Below are positions 41,498 through 50,512 of a stretch of 64,000 bases of DNA, piece after piece. The notes beneath the pieces were generated by a model. The model saw only the letters and a program-made list of their open reading frames with translations, had not been told where the DNA came from and searched no databases. The position numbers and the translations under genes are program-made. Source of the stretch: Pseudobdellovibrionaceae bacterium (lineage in GTDB: Bacteria; Bdellovibrionota; Bdellovibrionia; Bdellovibrionales; Bdellovibrionaceae); the NCBI GenBank assembly GCA_019637915.1, contig JAHBUV010000001.1, positions 2,140,565-2,204,564 on the forward strand. The letters are read 5' to 3'. Every line of letters starts with the position of its first letter. Position 1 is the stretch's first letter.

Positions 41498-43354
41498 ATG
41501 AAGAAGACCTGGAAAAGCCTTCGTGCCGTGTGGTTGATGCCGTTCCTGCTGGGATCGAGCCCGGCCCTGGCTTTCAATTTCAATGATTCCGCCCCTGCGG
41601 CGGCGGACGGGGAGCAGGTCGAAGACAGCGTCGTGACGCTCTCCGGGAAGGGCGTCCCCCTGCCGGTCCCGAGACCGGGAGCGACCCCGGATTCGCAACC
41701 CGCGCCGGCCCCCGCTCCGGGCAAAGCCCCGACGGTCGCGGTGACGGGCCTGGCCGCCCTGATCAAACAGCGCGTGGAACAGAGTGAAGTGATCTCCGTC
41801 GCCGGCCACGCGATCAAAACCGCCACCCTGAAGGAGCTTTACAAGGCCCGCGATTTCGAACCCATTTGGATCACGGACAAAGCCTCCAAGGAGCTGGCCG
41901 GCACTTTGCGCATGATTCTCGTCGATGAGTCCGAGGACCGCGGTTTGAACCCGCGCGATTACTGGGTTTCGCCGATGGACAGCCTGATGGACAGCCGCGA
42001 GGTGAGCGCCCTCGTCGAGTTCGAGCTGCTGGCGAGCCTGGGCTACGTTCAATACGCCAAGGACACCGCCACCGGCCGCATCGACCCGCGCGACGGCTCC
42101 CAGAACCTCGATGACATCGACAAGAACATCAAGCGCGATTACCGCGATTACATCTATATGAACCACATCGCGCAGGATCACGAGACCCTGGTTCGCGGGT
42201 TGCGTCGCCTCGAGCCCCGCACCGGCGAATATCAGGCGCTCTTGAAGGCCCTCGAGCGCCTGCGCGCCTCCGCCGAACTCGGCGGCTGGCCGGAGTTCTG
42301 GGATCAGACCGTGCTGAAGCCGGGAATGGAGCACGCCAACGTGCAGGGCGTGCGCCGCCGCCTGATCGATTTCGGCGCTTTGCCGGTGTCCGAAAGAAAC
42401 AATACGAGTCAGGTTTACGATGGCAACCTGGTGCGCGCCGTGCAGCGCCTGCAGCAGGTGACTTACCAGAAAGCCGACGGCGTGATTGGGGCCGCGACCT
42501 ACAAGATCCTGAACGTGCCCTTGCGCGACCGCATCCAGCAGACGCGCGCCAACATCGAGCGCTGGCGCTACATGCCGCGCTCTTTCGTCGATCCCAAAAA
42601 AGTCGAAGCCGGACAGAACGACCGTTACATCTTCATCGATCTCGGCCGCCAGGAGCTGGATGTGGTCGAGTGGAACGCCGGGAGCCGCGACATGAAGGTG
42701 AGCATGCGCATGCGCGTGGTGGTGGGCCGCGACGCCCGCAGCACGCCGACCCTGGTGGACCGCATCACCAGCCTGATCGTGCGCCCGTACTGGTACGCCC
42801 CGAAGAGCATCGTCGCCAAAGACATCGTCAAAGCCATGCAGGCCAACCGCGGCTATCTGCGCTCGGCGCGCATCCGCGTCTTCGGCGCCCAGGGCGAGGT
42901 GTCCAACCCGGAAAACCTGCCGTGGGGCCGGTACTCCGAGAGCAATCCCCCGCCCTATGAATTCCGTCAGGAGCCCGGACAGGAAAACTCGCTGGGCCTG
43001 CTGCGTTTCAGCCTGACCAACAACCGCGCCATTTACCTGCACGACACCAATCACAAGGAGTACTTCCAGTACTCCATCCGTTATTTTTCCTCGGGTTGCA
43101 TCCGCCTGGAGCATCCGTTTGAACTGGCGGATTACCTGATGCGCGACCAGGCGACGAGCGGCGATGAGATCCGCCTGCTCAGCGAGGATCCCGGCGTGAT
43201 CGCCCGCGAGGTGAAGATCCCGCGCGAATCGCAGGTCCGGGTTTACATTTTCGGCTCGACGATGACCCTTTACCGCGACGGCATGATCGGATTCGTGGAC
43301 GACATCTACACGCAAGACCGCCGCATCATCGAGGCCATGAACCGACCGAAGTGA
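41498..43354 (+). CDS. L,D-transpeptidase (YcbB/LdtD type) with peptidoglycan-binding domain
   Basis: 618 residues. Signal peptide (MPFLLGSSPALAF), a Pro/Ala-rich linker to about 80, a helical scaffold domain with Phe-x-Pro-x-Trp (DFEPIWITD), a peptidoglycan-binding domain at about 280-340 (VRRRLIDFGALP, GVIGAATYKIL), and a YkuD domain with His515 (YLHDTNHKEYF) and the catalytic SSGCIR (Cys534, Arg536). It makes 3-3 cross-links or attaches proteins to peptidoglycan. This scaffold-PGBD-YkuD order is that of YcbB. A strong terminator follows. Confidence 0.93.
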   Translation: MKKTWKSLRAVWLMPFLLGSSPALAFNFNDSAPAAADGEQVEDSVVTLSGKGVPLPVPRPGATPDSQPAPAPAPGKAPTVAVTGLAALIKQRVEQSEVISVAGHAIKTATLKELYKARDFEPIWITDKASKELAGTLRMILVDESEDRGLNPRDYWVSPMDSLMDSREVSALVEFELLASLGYVQYAKDTATGRIDPRDGSQNLDDIDKNIKRDYRDYIYMNHIAQDHETLVRGLRRLEPRTGEYQALLKALERLRASAELGGWPEFWDQTVLKPGMEHANVQGVRRRLIDFGALPVSERNNTSQVYDGNLVRAVQRLQQVTYQKADGVIGAATYKILNVPLRDRIQQTRANIERWRYMPRSFVDPKKVEAGQNDRYIFIDLGRQELDVVEWNAGSRDMKVSMRMRVVVGRDARSTPTLVDRITSLIVRPYWYAPKSIVAKDIVKAMQANRGYLRSARIRVFGAQGEVSNPENLPWGRYSESNPPPYEFRQEPGQENSLGLLRFSLTNNRAIYLHDTNHKEYFQYSIRYFSSGCIRLEHPFELADYLMRDQATSGDEIRLLSEDPGVIAREVKIPRESQVRVYIFGSTMTLYRDGMIGFVDDIYTQDRRIIEAMNRPK

Positions 43355-43385
43355 TGGTGGAATTCCCCGTGGAAAACCCGGGAAA

Positions 43386-43410
43386 CCGGCCCCTGGCGGC
43401 CGTTTTTTTT
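43386..43410 (+). terminator. intrinsic terminator after the L,D-transpeptidase gene
   Basis: CGGCC (43387-43391) pairs with GGCCG (43398-43402) with a six-base loop, followed by eight T residues. It ends at the stop of the facing agmatinase gene. Confidence 0.75.
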
Positions 43411-44458
43411 ATTTTCCTTCGTTGGTGACGACCGACCAGCCGCAGAGCTTGTACAGCACGCGCGCCCCGACGTTGCCGTCCCATTCGGCGTCGGCTTCGT
43501 CACCGCCGCCGCTGGACACTTCGTTCACGTCGAAGCCGACGATCCGGCGGCCCGTCGCCGCGATCTGCGAGAAAAGGTAAAACACCTGATCGACGCTGAG
43601 ACCGCCCGGCACCGGCGTGCCGGTGTGGGGGCAGAAGGCCGGATCCAGGCCGTCGATGTCGAATGAAACATAAACCTTCTGCGGCAGTTCCTTCAGGATG
43701 TCCCGGCAGACGGCGGCCCAGCTTTCCCCTTCCATCAGGCGCTTTTTCAACTGCAGATCGAAAAAGGTTTTGATGTCGGGCCGCGATTCGCTGAGTTCGT
43801 ATTCCTCCTCGCTGAAATCGCGGATGCCGACCTGCACGAGCTTCTTCGGCTTCAGCGGGTCGCTCATGACGTTGTACATGATGGAGGCGTGGGATTGCGT
43901 GAAGCCCTGGTAGGCCTGGCGCAGGTCCGCGTGGGCGTCGATGTGCAGGACGCCGAAATCGCCTTGGTGCTGGCTCGAGACGGCGCGGATCGCGCCGAGG
44001 GGGGTTGAGTGATCGCCGCCGACCAGGCCCAACAGCTTTCCGGCCTTCAGGACGCGCAGGCTTTCCTTGCTCACCCAGGCGGTCATTTCCTCGCAGGCCT
44101 GGTTCACTTCCTGAACCAGCTTGTCCATGCGCTCGTGGTCTTCGCTCAGGTTGGTGCGCAGCTCGATCAGCAGCTGGGCCTTTTCCTTGAAACGATCATT
44201 CTTCGCTTTCAGCTCTTCCGGAAAGGGCAGCATGTGGTAGCCGGCCTCGTAGGCTTTGCCGGTTTCGATGTCGAAGAGGTCGACCTGTTCGCTGGCGTTG
44301 CGCACCAGGGAGGGGCCGAGGCTCGCGCCGGCGCCGTAAGAGGTCGTCACTTCCCACGGCACGGGCAGCAAAACGACCCGGGATTCGTCCTCACTCAAGG
44401 GGATGCCGAAAATACCGAAATCCGCGGAAATGGTGGTGGTGGGATCGAATTGCGCCAT
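43409..44458 (-). CDS. speB: agmatinase/ureohydrolase family protein
   Basis: 349 residues. Binuclear-manganese ureohydrolase: GLVGGDHSTPLG, VLHIDAHADLR and SFDIDGLDPAFCPHTGTPVPGG hold the metal-binding His/Asp residues. It hydrolyses agmatine to putrescine and urea, or arginine if it is an arginase. An insertion near 80-130 is predicted to be coiled. Arginine decarboxylase is encoded at 48541-50466, so agmatinase is the likely role. It is transcribed divergently from the oligopeptide transporter genes. Confidence 0.85.
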   Translation of the reverse strand: MAQFDPTTTISADFGIFGIPLSEDESRVVLLPVPWEVTTSYGAGASLGPSLVRNASEQVDLFDIETGKAYEAGYHMLPFPEELKAKNDRFKEKAQLLIELRTNLSEDHERMDKLVQEVNQACEEMTAWVSKESLRVLKAGKLLGLVGGDHSTPLGAIRAVSSQHQGDFGVLHIDAHADLRQAYQGFTQSHASIMYNVMSDPLKPKKLVQVGIRDFSEEEYELSESRPDIKTFFDLQLKKRLMEGESWAAVCRDILKELPQKVYVSFDIDGLDPAFCPHTGTPVPGGLSVDQVFYLFSQIAATGRRIVGFDVNEVSSGGGDEADAEWDGNVGARVLYKLCGWSVVTNEGK

Positions 44459-44517
44459 GGCTGAGACTCCTCGAAAAAGTCTTTAGTCCTTACAGGTTGT
44501 GAGGGGGCTGGCCAAGC

Positions 44518-44547
44518 TTCACGGAGGCAGATAATGCGCGGTATAAA
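44518..44547 (+). promoter_or_regulatory. sigma70-like promoter for the oligopeptide transporter genes
   Basis: TTCACG (44518-44523), an 18-bp spacer and TATAAA (44542-44547), about 80 bp ahead of the binding-protein start. The long leader has no obvious structure. Confidence 0.45.
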
Positions 44548-44627
44548 ATTCCCCCTCGCCTTGATTATTCGCGTCGATTCCGAGACTTTAAGCGCACTTT
44601 GACGTTTTACTCAATGGGGGTGTTTTG

Positions 44628-46250
44628 ATGAAACTGCACGCTTTGTTGACCCTGCTTTTGACCGCCGCTTTCGCCCTTCCCGCGACAGCGGTCGAACCAA
44701 ACGCCAAGGCCCCTAAAGGGGGGACTTTCAATTACAATCTGGGCGGGGAACCGCCGACCGTGCACCCCATCATGAGCACGGATCTGTACTCCCGCAAAGT
44801 GCGTGAGTGGATGGGCGACACCCTGGCCGCCCGCGACGCCAACACCTACGATTGGAAGCCGCGCCTGGCGGAAAAGTGGGAAATCTCCAAAGACAACAAG
44901 GTCTTCACCTTCCATCTCCGTCAGGGGTTGAAGTTCCACGACGGCAAGGACGTGACGGCGGAAGACGTGAAGTTCTCCTTCGACGCCATCTTCGAGCCGA
45001 AATACGAAGCCGCCCACATGCGTCCTTATTATGAGGGCATCGCCAAGGCGGAAGTGGTCGACCCCCACACCATCCGCTTCACGGCCAAAGACACCTACTT
45101 CAAAAACTTCGATGTGGTGGCCGAACTGGAAGTCATCCCGAAGCACATCTATTCGGACATCGCGAAGTCGAAAAAAATGACCCGCGAGTACGTGGGCGTC
45201 GGGCCTTACAAACTCGAGAAATTCGATCGCGGCCAAATGATCGTGCTCAAGCGCTTCGAGCCCTGGGCCGAGACGGTCGGCGCCAGCTGGCCGGGAGCTT
45301 ACAACTTCGACCGCGTCATCATGCGTTTCTACAAGGACGAGAACGTCGAGCTGGAACGCCTGAAAAAAGGCGATCTCGATTACGGCGAGCTGAGCGCGGA
45401 AGCCTACGTGAAAAAAGCCGTTGGCGAGCCCTGGGGCAAGAGCGTCCTGAAGAAAAAAGTCGAGAACGACGGTCCCGTCAGCTACGGTTTCGTGGGCTGG
45501 AATTTCCGTCGCGACCTTTTCCAGGACCGCAACACCCGCATCGCCCTGGCTCACCTGTTGAACCGGGACGAGATCATCAAGAAGTTCGCTTACGGATTGT
45601 CGGAAGCGGCCCGCGGGCCCGTCTTCAACCGCTCCGAATACGCTTCGCCGAAAGTGAAAGCCTTCAACTTCGATCCCAAGGCCGCCCGCGAACTGCTCGC
45701 GAAAGCCGGCTGGAAGGATGACGACAAGAACGGCGTCCTCGAGAAAAACATCAACGGCAAGAACGTCGAATTCCGTTTCGCTTTGATCTACCCGAACAAA
45801 GACACCGAGAAGTACTGGACGCTGTACCGCGAGGACCTGAAGAAGGCCGGCATCGAGATGGATCTGCGTTACCTCGAATGGAACTCCTTCCTGAAGCTGA
45901 TCGACGAGGGCAACTTCGACGCCGCGGCCCTCGCCTGGGGTGGCGGGGATCTCTTCTGGGATCCGAAGCAGATCTGGCACAGCTCGAGCGCCGTCCCCGG
46001 CGGTTCGAACTTCATCGCTTACAAAAATCCGGAAGTGGACAAGCTGATCGATGAGTCGCGCCAGATCATGGACCGCAACAAGCGCCGCGACAGCCTCCGC
46101 AAAGTGTACGAGCTGATCGCCGCGGACGCCCCCTACGCTTTCCTGACGAACCCCAAGTTCGCTTACTACGGTTTGTCCTCACGTGTTCAGCAGCCGGGCG
46201 AGACCTTCAAGTACCGCGTGGGTTATGAATACTGGTGGGTGAAGCCTTAG
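44628..46250 (+). CDS. oppA: peptide ABC transporter, periplasmic binding protein (family 5)
   Basis: 540 residues from the ATG at 44628 with a GGGGG site. Cleavable signal peptide (TLLLTAAFALPATA) and no lipobox, so it is a free periplasmic protein. Family 5 blocks: GGTFNYNLGGEPPTVHP, LAEKWEISKDNKVFTFHLR, LKFHDGKDVTAEDVKFSFD, VGVGPYKLEKFDRG and RIALAHLLNRDEI. It captures oligopeptides or related solutes. It is followed by two permease genes; the matching ATPases are at 58577-60543. The exact ligand cannot be read from the sequence. Confidence 0.9.
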   Translation: MKLHALLTLLLTAAFALPATAVEPNAKAPKGGTFNYNLGGEPPTVHPIMSTDLYSRKVREWMGDTLAARDANTYDWKPRLAEKWEISKDNKVFTFHLRQGLKFHDGKDVTAEDVKFSFDAIFEPKYEAAHMRPYYEGIAKAEVVDPHTIRFTAKDTYFKNFDVVAELEVIPKHIYSDIAKSKKMTREYVGVGPYKLEKFDRGQMIVLKRFEPWAETVGASWPGAYNFDRVIMRFYKDENVELERLKKGDLDYGELSAEAYVKKAVGEPWGKSVLKKKVENDGPVSYGFVGWNFRRDLFQDRNTRIALAHLLNRDEIIKKFAYGLSEAARGPVFNRSEYASPKVKAFNFDPKAARELLAKAGWKDDDKNGVLEKNINGKNVEFRFALIYPNKDTEKYWTLYREDLKKAGIEMDLRYLEWNSFLKLIDEGNFDAAALAWGGGDLFWDPKQIWHSSSAVPGGSNFIAYKNPEVDKLIDESRQIMDRNKRRDSLRKVYELIAADAPYAFLTNPKFAYYGLSSRVQQPGETFKYRVGYEYWWVKP

Positions 46251-46274
46251 TTTCGGTTCAAAGGGGACTTTGCC

Positions 46275-47300
46275 TTGTTCATTTATCTCGTTCGCCGCAT
46301 GATCCTGTTGATCCCCACGTTCCTGGGGATCACGCTCGTCACGTTCCTTTTGATCAACCTCGCCCCGGGCGGCCCGGTCGAGCAGAAGCTGCAGGCGATG
46401 CGCTTCGCCGGGGCGATGGGCGGCGGTGACGGCGGTGGCGGCCGCGATTCCGCGGTTTCCGAAGAGGTGGTCGAAGCCCTGAAGAAACAATACGGTTTCG
46501 ACAAACCCGTGCATGTCCGTTACTTCATCTGGCTGAGGAACCTCGTCCACCTGGATTTCGGCAACAGTTTCACTTACGAAGAACCCGTCATCGACGTCAT
46601 CGCCAGCAAATTCCCGGTGTCGCTGCAGTTCGGGATCGCCTCTTTGTTCCTGACCTACATCGTCTGCATCCCGCTCGGGGTGAAGAAAGCCCGGCAGGCG
46701 GGGGGGGCCTTCGACCAGGTCTCGGGCCTGATCCTTTATTTCGCTTACTCCATTCCGCCGCTGGTCCTGGGGATTTTCCTGATCGTTTTCCTGGCGGGAT
46801 CGAGTTACCTGAACTGGTTCCCCATCGGCGGTTTCCAGTCGGACGACTATGAAAGTTTCACTTTGATGGGCAAGATCGGCGATCGCGTCTGGCACTTCGT
46901 TCTGCCCTTGTGCTGTTACGTGATCGGCAGCTTCACGGAGCTGACCATGCTCATGCGGAACTCCATGCTGGACGTCATCAAGTCGGACTACGTGCGCACG
47001 GCCCGCGCCAAGGGGCTCTCGGAAAACAAGGTCATCTTCAAACACGCCTTGCGCAACGCCCTCATCCCCATCGCCACGGGCCTGTCGGGGTTTTTCGCCC
47101 TCTTCCTGGCGGGCTCCCTGATCATCGAGCAGATTTTCAACCTGGACGGCATCGGCCTGCTCAGCTATCAGTCCATTTTGTCCCGTGATTACAACGTCAT
47201 CATGGGATTGACCTTCATTTCGTCGATGATTCTGCTGTTCGGCCGCATTTTCAGCGACGTCGTCTACGTGCTGATTGACCCGAGGATCGATTTCAAATGA
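46275..47300 (+). CDS. oppB: peptide ABC transporter permease (OppB/DppB type)
   Basis: 341 residues from a TTG at 46275 behind AAAGGGG. Six membrane helices beginning with FIYLVRRMILLIPTFLGITL, the hallmark OppB N-terminus. APGGPVEQ follows, and the EAA loop (VRTARAKGLSENKVIFKHALRNALIPI) contacts the ATPase. A glycine-rich insertion (GGGDGGGGRD) near residue 50 is unusual. Overlaps the next permease gene by 4 bp. Confidence 0.93.
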   Translation: MFIYLVRRMILLIPTFLGITLVTFLLINLAPGGPVEQKLQAMRFAGAMGGGDGGGGRDSAVSEEVVEALKKQYGFDKPVHVRYFIWLRNLVHLDFGNSFTYEEPVIDVIASKFPVSLQFGIASLFLTYIVCIPLGVKKARQAGGAFDQVSGLILYFAYSIPPLVLGIFLIVFLAGSSYLNWFPIGGFQSDDYESFTLMGKIGDRVWHFVLPLCCYVIGSFTELTMLMRNSMLDVIKSDYVRTARAKGLSENKVIFKHALRNALIPIATGLSGFFALFLAGSLIIEQIFNLDGIGLLSYQSILSRDYNVIMGLTFISSMILLFGRIFSDVVYVLIDPRIDFK

Positions 47301-48346
47301 ACTTGCGACGCTGGGATCCTCTGGAAAGATTTTTCATCCGCAACGAACTCACGCTCAAACGCTGGCGGCGTTTCAAACGCAACAAGATCGCCATGTTCTG
47401 CCTGTGGGTGATGGTGGCCTTTTTCTTTTTCAGCTTCACGGCGGAATTCTGGGCCAACAGCAAACCGCACTTCATGAAGTACCAGGGGCATTACTACGCG
47501 CCTTTGTTCTTCGATTACCACCCCAGTCGGTTCGGCCTGAATGACATCTTCGTGATGGATTACCGCAGCCTCGAGATGAAAGACGGCGACTGGTGGATCT
47601 GGCCGCTGGTGCAGTGGAATCCCTACGAGAACAACAGCGTGGTGGAGAACTACCCGTCGCCGCCGACGCGGGACAATTTCTTCGGCACCGATGACCGCGG
47701 CCGGGACGTGTTCACGCGCTTGCTGTACGGCCTTCGTTACACCCTGATTTTCGCCATGGGCAGCTGGTTCCTGACCTATTGCGTGGGTTGCGCCATCGGC
47801 GCCTTCATGGGTTATTTCGGCGGCAAGACCGATCTGCTCGGCATGCGGGCCGTGGAGATCATCGAAAGCATGCCGGTGTTCTTCATCCTCATCACGATGA
47901 TCTCGATCTTCAATCCCAACATCGGGCTCTTGATCTGCTTCATGGTGCTGTTCGGTTGGACGAACATCTCGCAGTACATGCGGGCGCAGTTCCTGTCGCT
48001 GCGCAAGCGCGAGTACATCGAGGCGGCGCGCGCCATCGGCGCCAACAACGCGCGGATCGTGTTCAAGCACATCCTGCCGAACGCGCTGACGCCCATCGTG
48101 ACTTTCGCGCCGTTCACCATCGCGGCCTACGTGTCGACTTTGTCCTTCATGGATTACCTGGGCCTGGGTTTGCGGCCTCCGACCCCGAGTTGGGGGGAGC
48201 TCCTGTCGCAAGCCCAGAGATACTTCACCATCGCTGAGTGGCTGGTCTGGGCCCCGGCCGGCGCCCTCGTGATCACGCTGACCCTGCTGATCAACATCGG
48301 CCTCGCCGTGCGCGACGCCTTCGACCCCCGCTCCTCCGTCGGCTAA
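47297..48346 (+). CDS. oppC: peptide ABC transporter permease (OppC/YejE type)
   Basis: 349 residues. The first helix (IAMFCLWVMVAFFFFSFTAEF) is followed by a periplasmic insertion of about 80 residues (GDWWIWPLVQWNPYENNS) that resembles YejE more than OppC. Then FFGTDDRGRDVFTRLLYGLR and an EAA loop (EAARAIGANNARIVFKHILPNALTPI) close a standard permease. It forms the pore with the preceding protein. Its TAA stop directly touches the left end of the 194-bp inverted-repeat element. Confidence 0.92.
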   Translation: MNLRRWDPLERFFIRNELTLKRWRRFKRNKIAMFCLWVMVAFFFFSFTAEFWANSKPHFMKYQGHYYAPLFFDYHPSRFGLNDIFVMDYRSLEMKDGDWWIWPLVQWNPYENNSVVENYPSPPTRDNFFGTDDRGRDVFTRLLYGLRYTLIFAMGSWFLTYCVGCAIGAFMGYFGGKTDLLGMRAVEIIESMPVFFILITMISIFNPNIGLLICFMVLFGWTNISQYMRAQFLSLRKREYIEAARAIGANNARIVFKHILPNALTPIVTFAPFTIAAYVSTLSFMDYLGLGLRPPTPSWGELLSQAQRYFTIAEWLVWAPAGALVITLTLLINIGLAVRDAFDPRSSVG

Positions 48347-48373
48347 AAGGTACCGCCTACTTTCTGGTACCCC
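48347..48373 (+). repeat. left terminal inverted repeat
   Basis: Begins AAGGTACCGCCTACTTTCTG, continues GGTACCCC with the shared GG at the join. It starts at the base after the oppC stop codon. Contains two GGTACC sites 11 bases apart. Confidence 0.8.
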
Positions 48374-48513
48374 TCCGCGTTAACGGCATTCTTAAACGGC
48401 GCTCCGCTGTTCTCCAAATGTGACCCATGGACGAGTTCTCGCTCCGTCATCTTTTCGCTTCAAAAGAGAGGCACCATGCCAGAGAAAAGGCCATTCCTTG
48501 TCTCTGACACGGT

Positions 48514-48540
48514 GGGATACCAGAAAGTAGGCGGTACCTT
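48514..48540 (-). repeat. right terminal inverted repeat
   Basis: Read on the minus strand it repeats the left end with a single C-to-T change in the inner GGTACC. It ends at the base before the speA stop codon. Confidence 0.8.
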
Positions 48541-50466
48541 CTATTCGGCTTCTTCGAGGTAGGTGTAGCCGGAGAGGCCTTCTTCGTAGTGTTTGATGAG
48601 CAGGCGGGCTTCCTGCTTGGCGATGGTGCCGCGCTGGATGCCTTCCTCGATGGCCTGGCGGACGCTGTCCACCATGCCGGCGCGGTCGAACTGCACGTAG
48701 GTCAGCACCTCGGTCACGGTGTCGCCGGGGACGTAGTGATCGATGGTGTAACCGGCCTCCGACAGGGACACGTGGACCGCGTCGGTGTCGCCGAACAGAT
48801 TGTGCAGGTCGCCCAGGATCTCCTGGTAGGCGCCCGTCAGGAAGATGCCCATGTAGTAGGGCTTGCCCTCTTCCACGTGGTGCACCTGGATGGTCTTGCG
48901 GTAACTGCCGTTCTCGACGTCGATGAATTTCTCGATCTTGCCGTCGGAATCGCAGGTCAGGTCCGCCAGGGTGGCCGAGTGATTCGGCTCCTCATTCAGC
49001 TGATGGATCGGCATGACGGGAAAGAGCTGCCCCACGGCCCAGGAGTCCGGCACCGACTGGAACACCGAGAAGTTGCAGAAGTAGGTGTCGCAGAGTTCGT
49101 CGTCGAGCTTGGCGACGATGTCCTCGCAATCCGGGGTCTTTTTCGCGATCAACGACATCTTCGTGGCGATCGTGAAGTACATGCTTTCGCACCAGGCCCG
49201 CTGTTCCAGGGACAGGACGCCGTAGGTGAACAGCTGCAGGGTCTCCTGCTTCGCCACGAGCAGATCGTTGAAGCACTCGTTGATGTTGTCCTTGTTCACC
49301 TTCTCGTAGATGTACTGCAGGTCCTGCATGATGTTGGGGTCGCCCTTGATCGCCGGACGCGGCGGGGTTTCCCGGTGCAGCTCGTTTTTCCCCATGACGT
49401 TGAACACCAGCACGGAGTGGTGGGCCACCAGCGCGCGGCCGCACTCGGTGACGATGTTCGGGTGGGGGATGCCCTTTTCATCGCACATCGCCTGCAGGGT
49501 CGAGACGACGTCGTTCGCGTACTCCTGCTCGGAGTAATTGATGGAGCTGTCGGTTTTGCCCGAGCCGTCGTAATCGACGCCGAGGCCGCCGCCCACGTCG
49601 ATGTATTTGAGGCCGGCGCCCATCTTGATGAGTTCGGAGTAAAAACGCGCGCCCTCTTTGAGGGAGGACTTGATGCTCGAGATGTTCGGGACCTGGGAGC
49701 CGATGTGGTAATGCAGCAGCTCCAGGCAATCGAGCATGTTCTCTTTGCGCAGGGTTTCGACGCCGTCGACGATTTCCACCGCGGTCAGGCCGAATTTCGA
49801 GCGCGCGCCGCTCGAGTCCACCCACTTGCCGGCACCCTGCGTGTAGAGCTTGGCGCGGAAACCGATGCGCGGGCGGGCATTGAATTTCTTGGCGGCGTTG
49901 ATGATCAAGGCCAGCTCTTCCTTGCGGTCGACGACGATGATCGTGTTGCGGCCGAGCTTCTGCGACAGGATGGCGGTCTCGATGTACTCCTGGTCCTTGA
50001 AACCGTTGCAGATGATGACCCCGTCGCTGTTGTTGGCCATGGCCAGCACCACCAGCAGTTCCGGCTTCGAGCCGCACTCGAGGCCCAGGCGCAGGTCCTT
50101 CCCGAAACGCACGATCTCCTGCACGAGATGGCGCTGCTGGTTCACCTTGATCGGGTAAACGCCGCAGTAGTTGCCCTTGTAGTTGTGGTCGGCGAAGGCT
50201 TTCTGGAAGCAGGAATGCATCAGCTCGACGCGGGATTTGATGATGTCCTGGAAACGGATCATGATCGGCACGCGGATGCCGCGGTCAAGCAGATCCTGGG
50301 TCAGCTCGTAGAGGTCCACCGACGGGCCGTTGCTCCCTTGCGGGGTGATTTGCACGCGGCCTTGGGGATTGACGCGGAAATAACCGTTCCCCCAATTGTT
50401 GATGCCGTACATCTCGGCGCTTTTTTCAGGACTCCAGTTCGTTCCGTTGCCATTCGTCGTGGACAT
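48541..50466 (-). CDS. speA: biosynthetic arginine decarboxylase
   Basis: 641 residues, full length. PLP enzyme with fold type III barrel: YGINNWGNGYFRVN near the N-terminus, VYPIKVNQQRHLVQEI with the PLP lysine, a LHYHIGSQVPNISSIK block, YIDVGGGLGVDYDGS, and the C-terminal CDSDGKIEKFI block with the catalytic-type Cys. It makes agmatine from arginine; with the agmatinase at 43409 it gives putrescine. Its stop abuts the inverted-repeat element. Confidence 0.95.
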   Translation of the reverse strand: MSTTNGNGTNWSPEKSAEMYGINNWGNGYFRVNPQGRVQITPQGSNGPSVDLYELTQDLLDRGIRVPIMIRFQDIIKSRVELMHSCFQKAFADHNYKGNYCGVYPIKVNQQRHLVQEIVRFGKDLRLGLECGSKPELLVVLAMANNSDGVIICNGFKDQEYIETAILSQKLGRNTIIVVDRKEELALIINAAKKFNARPRIGFRAKLYTQGAGKWVDSSGARSKFGLTAVEIVDGVETLRKENMLDCLELLHYHIGSQVPNISSIKSSLKEGARFYSELIKMGAGLKYIDVGGGLGVDYDGSGKTDSSINYSEQEYANDVVSTLQAMCDEKGIPHPNIVTECGRALVAHHSVLVFNVMGKNELHRETPPRPAIKGDPNIMQDLQYIYEKVNKDNINECFNDLLVAKQETLQLFTYGVLSLEQRAWCESMYFTIATKMSLIAKKTPDCEDIVAKLDDELCDTYFCNFSVFQSVPDSWAVGQLFPVMPIHQLNEEPNHSATLADLTCDSDGKIEKFIDVENGSYRKTIQVHHVEEGKPYYMGIFLTGAYQEILGDLHNLFGDTDAVHVSLSEAGYTIDHYVPGDTVTEVLTYVQFDRAGMVDSVRQAIEEGIQRGTIAKQEARLLIKHYEEGLSGYTYLEEAE

Positions 50467-50512
50467 CTCTTGTGCGATCCCTCCGTCAGTGAAGGGCCCG
50501 CTTGCGAGGCCC

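Larger units (their letters stand above)
48347..48540. mobile_element. 194-bp element with near-perfect terminal inverted repeats (REPIN/MITE-like)
   Basis: The left end (48347-48373) and the right end (48514-48540) are 27-bp inverted repeats with one mismatch; weaker match continues about 10 bp inward. Each end contains GGTACC, 11 bases, then GGTACC or GGTATC, so each end can also fold by itself. The element exactly fills the space between the stop codons of two convergent genes. The core (about 140 bp) has only a 26-codon frame (48427-48507) with no recognised product. No transposase is nearby. It could be a REPIN, a MITE or a long bidirectional terminator. Confidence 0.6.

Noticed and set aside
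40793-43315. Very long antisense reading frame (840 codons) opposite the L,D-transpeptidase gene
   Set aside because: High third-position GC removes stops from the mirror frame; the translation is His/Ala/Arg-rich without domains, while the plus strand encodes a clear enzyme.
48427-48507. 26-codon frame inside the 194-bp inverted-repeat element
   Set aside because: No ribosome site and no recognisable product; too short to call.
50467-50512. GC-rich hairpin after the leuS stop as a terminator
   Set aside because: The 5-bp stem lacks a T-run on the leuS strand and lies in the leader-sized gap.
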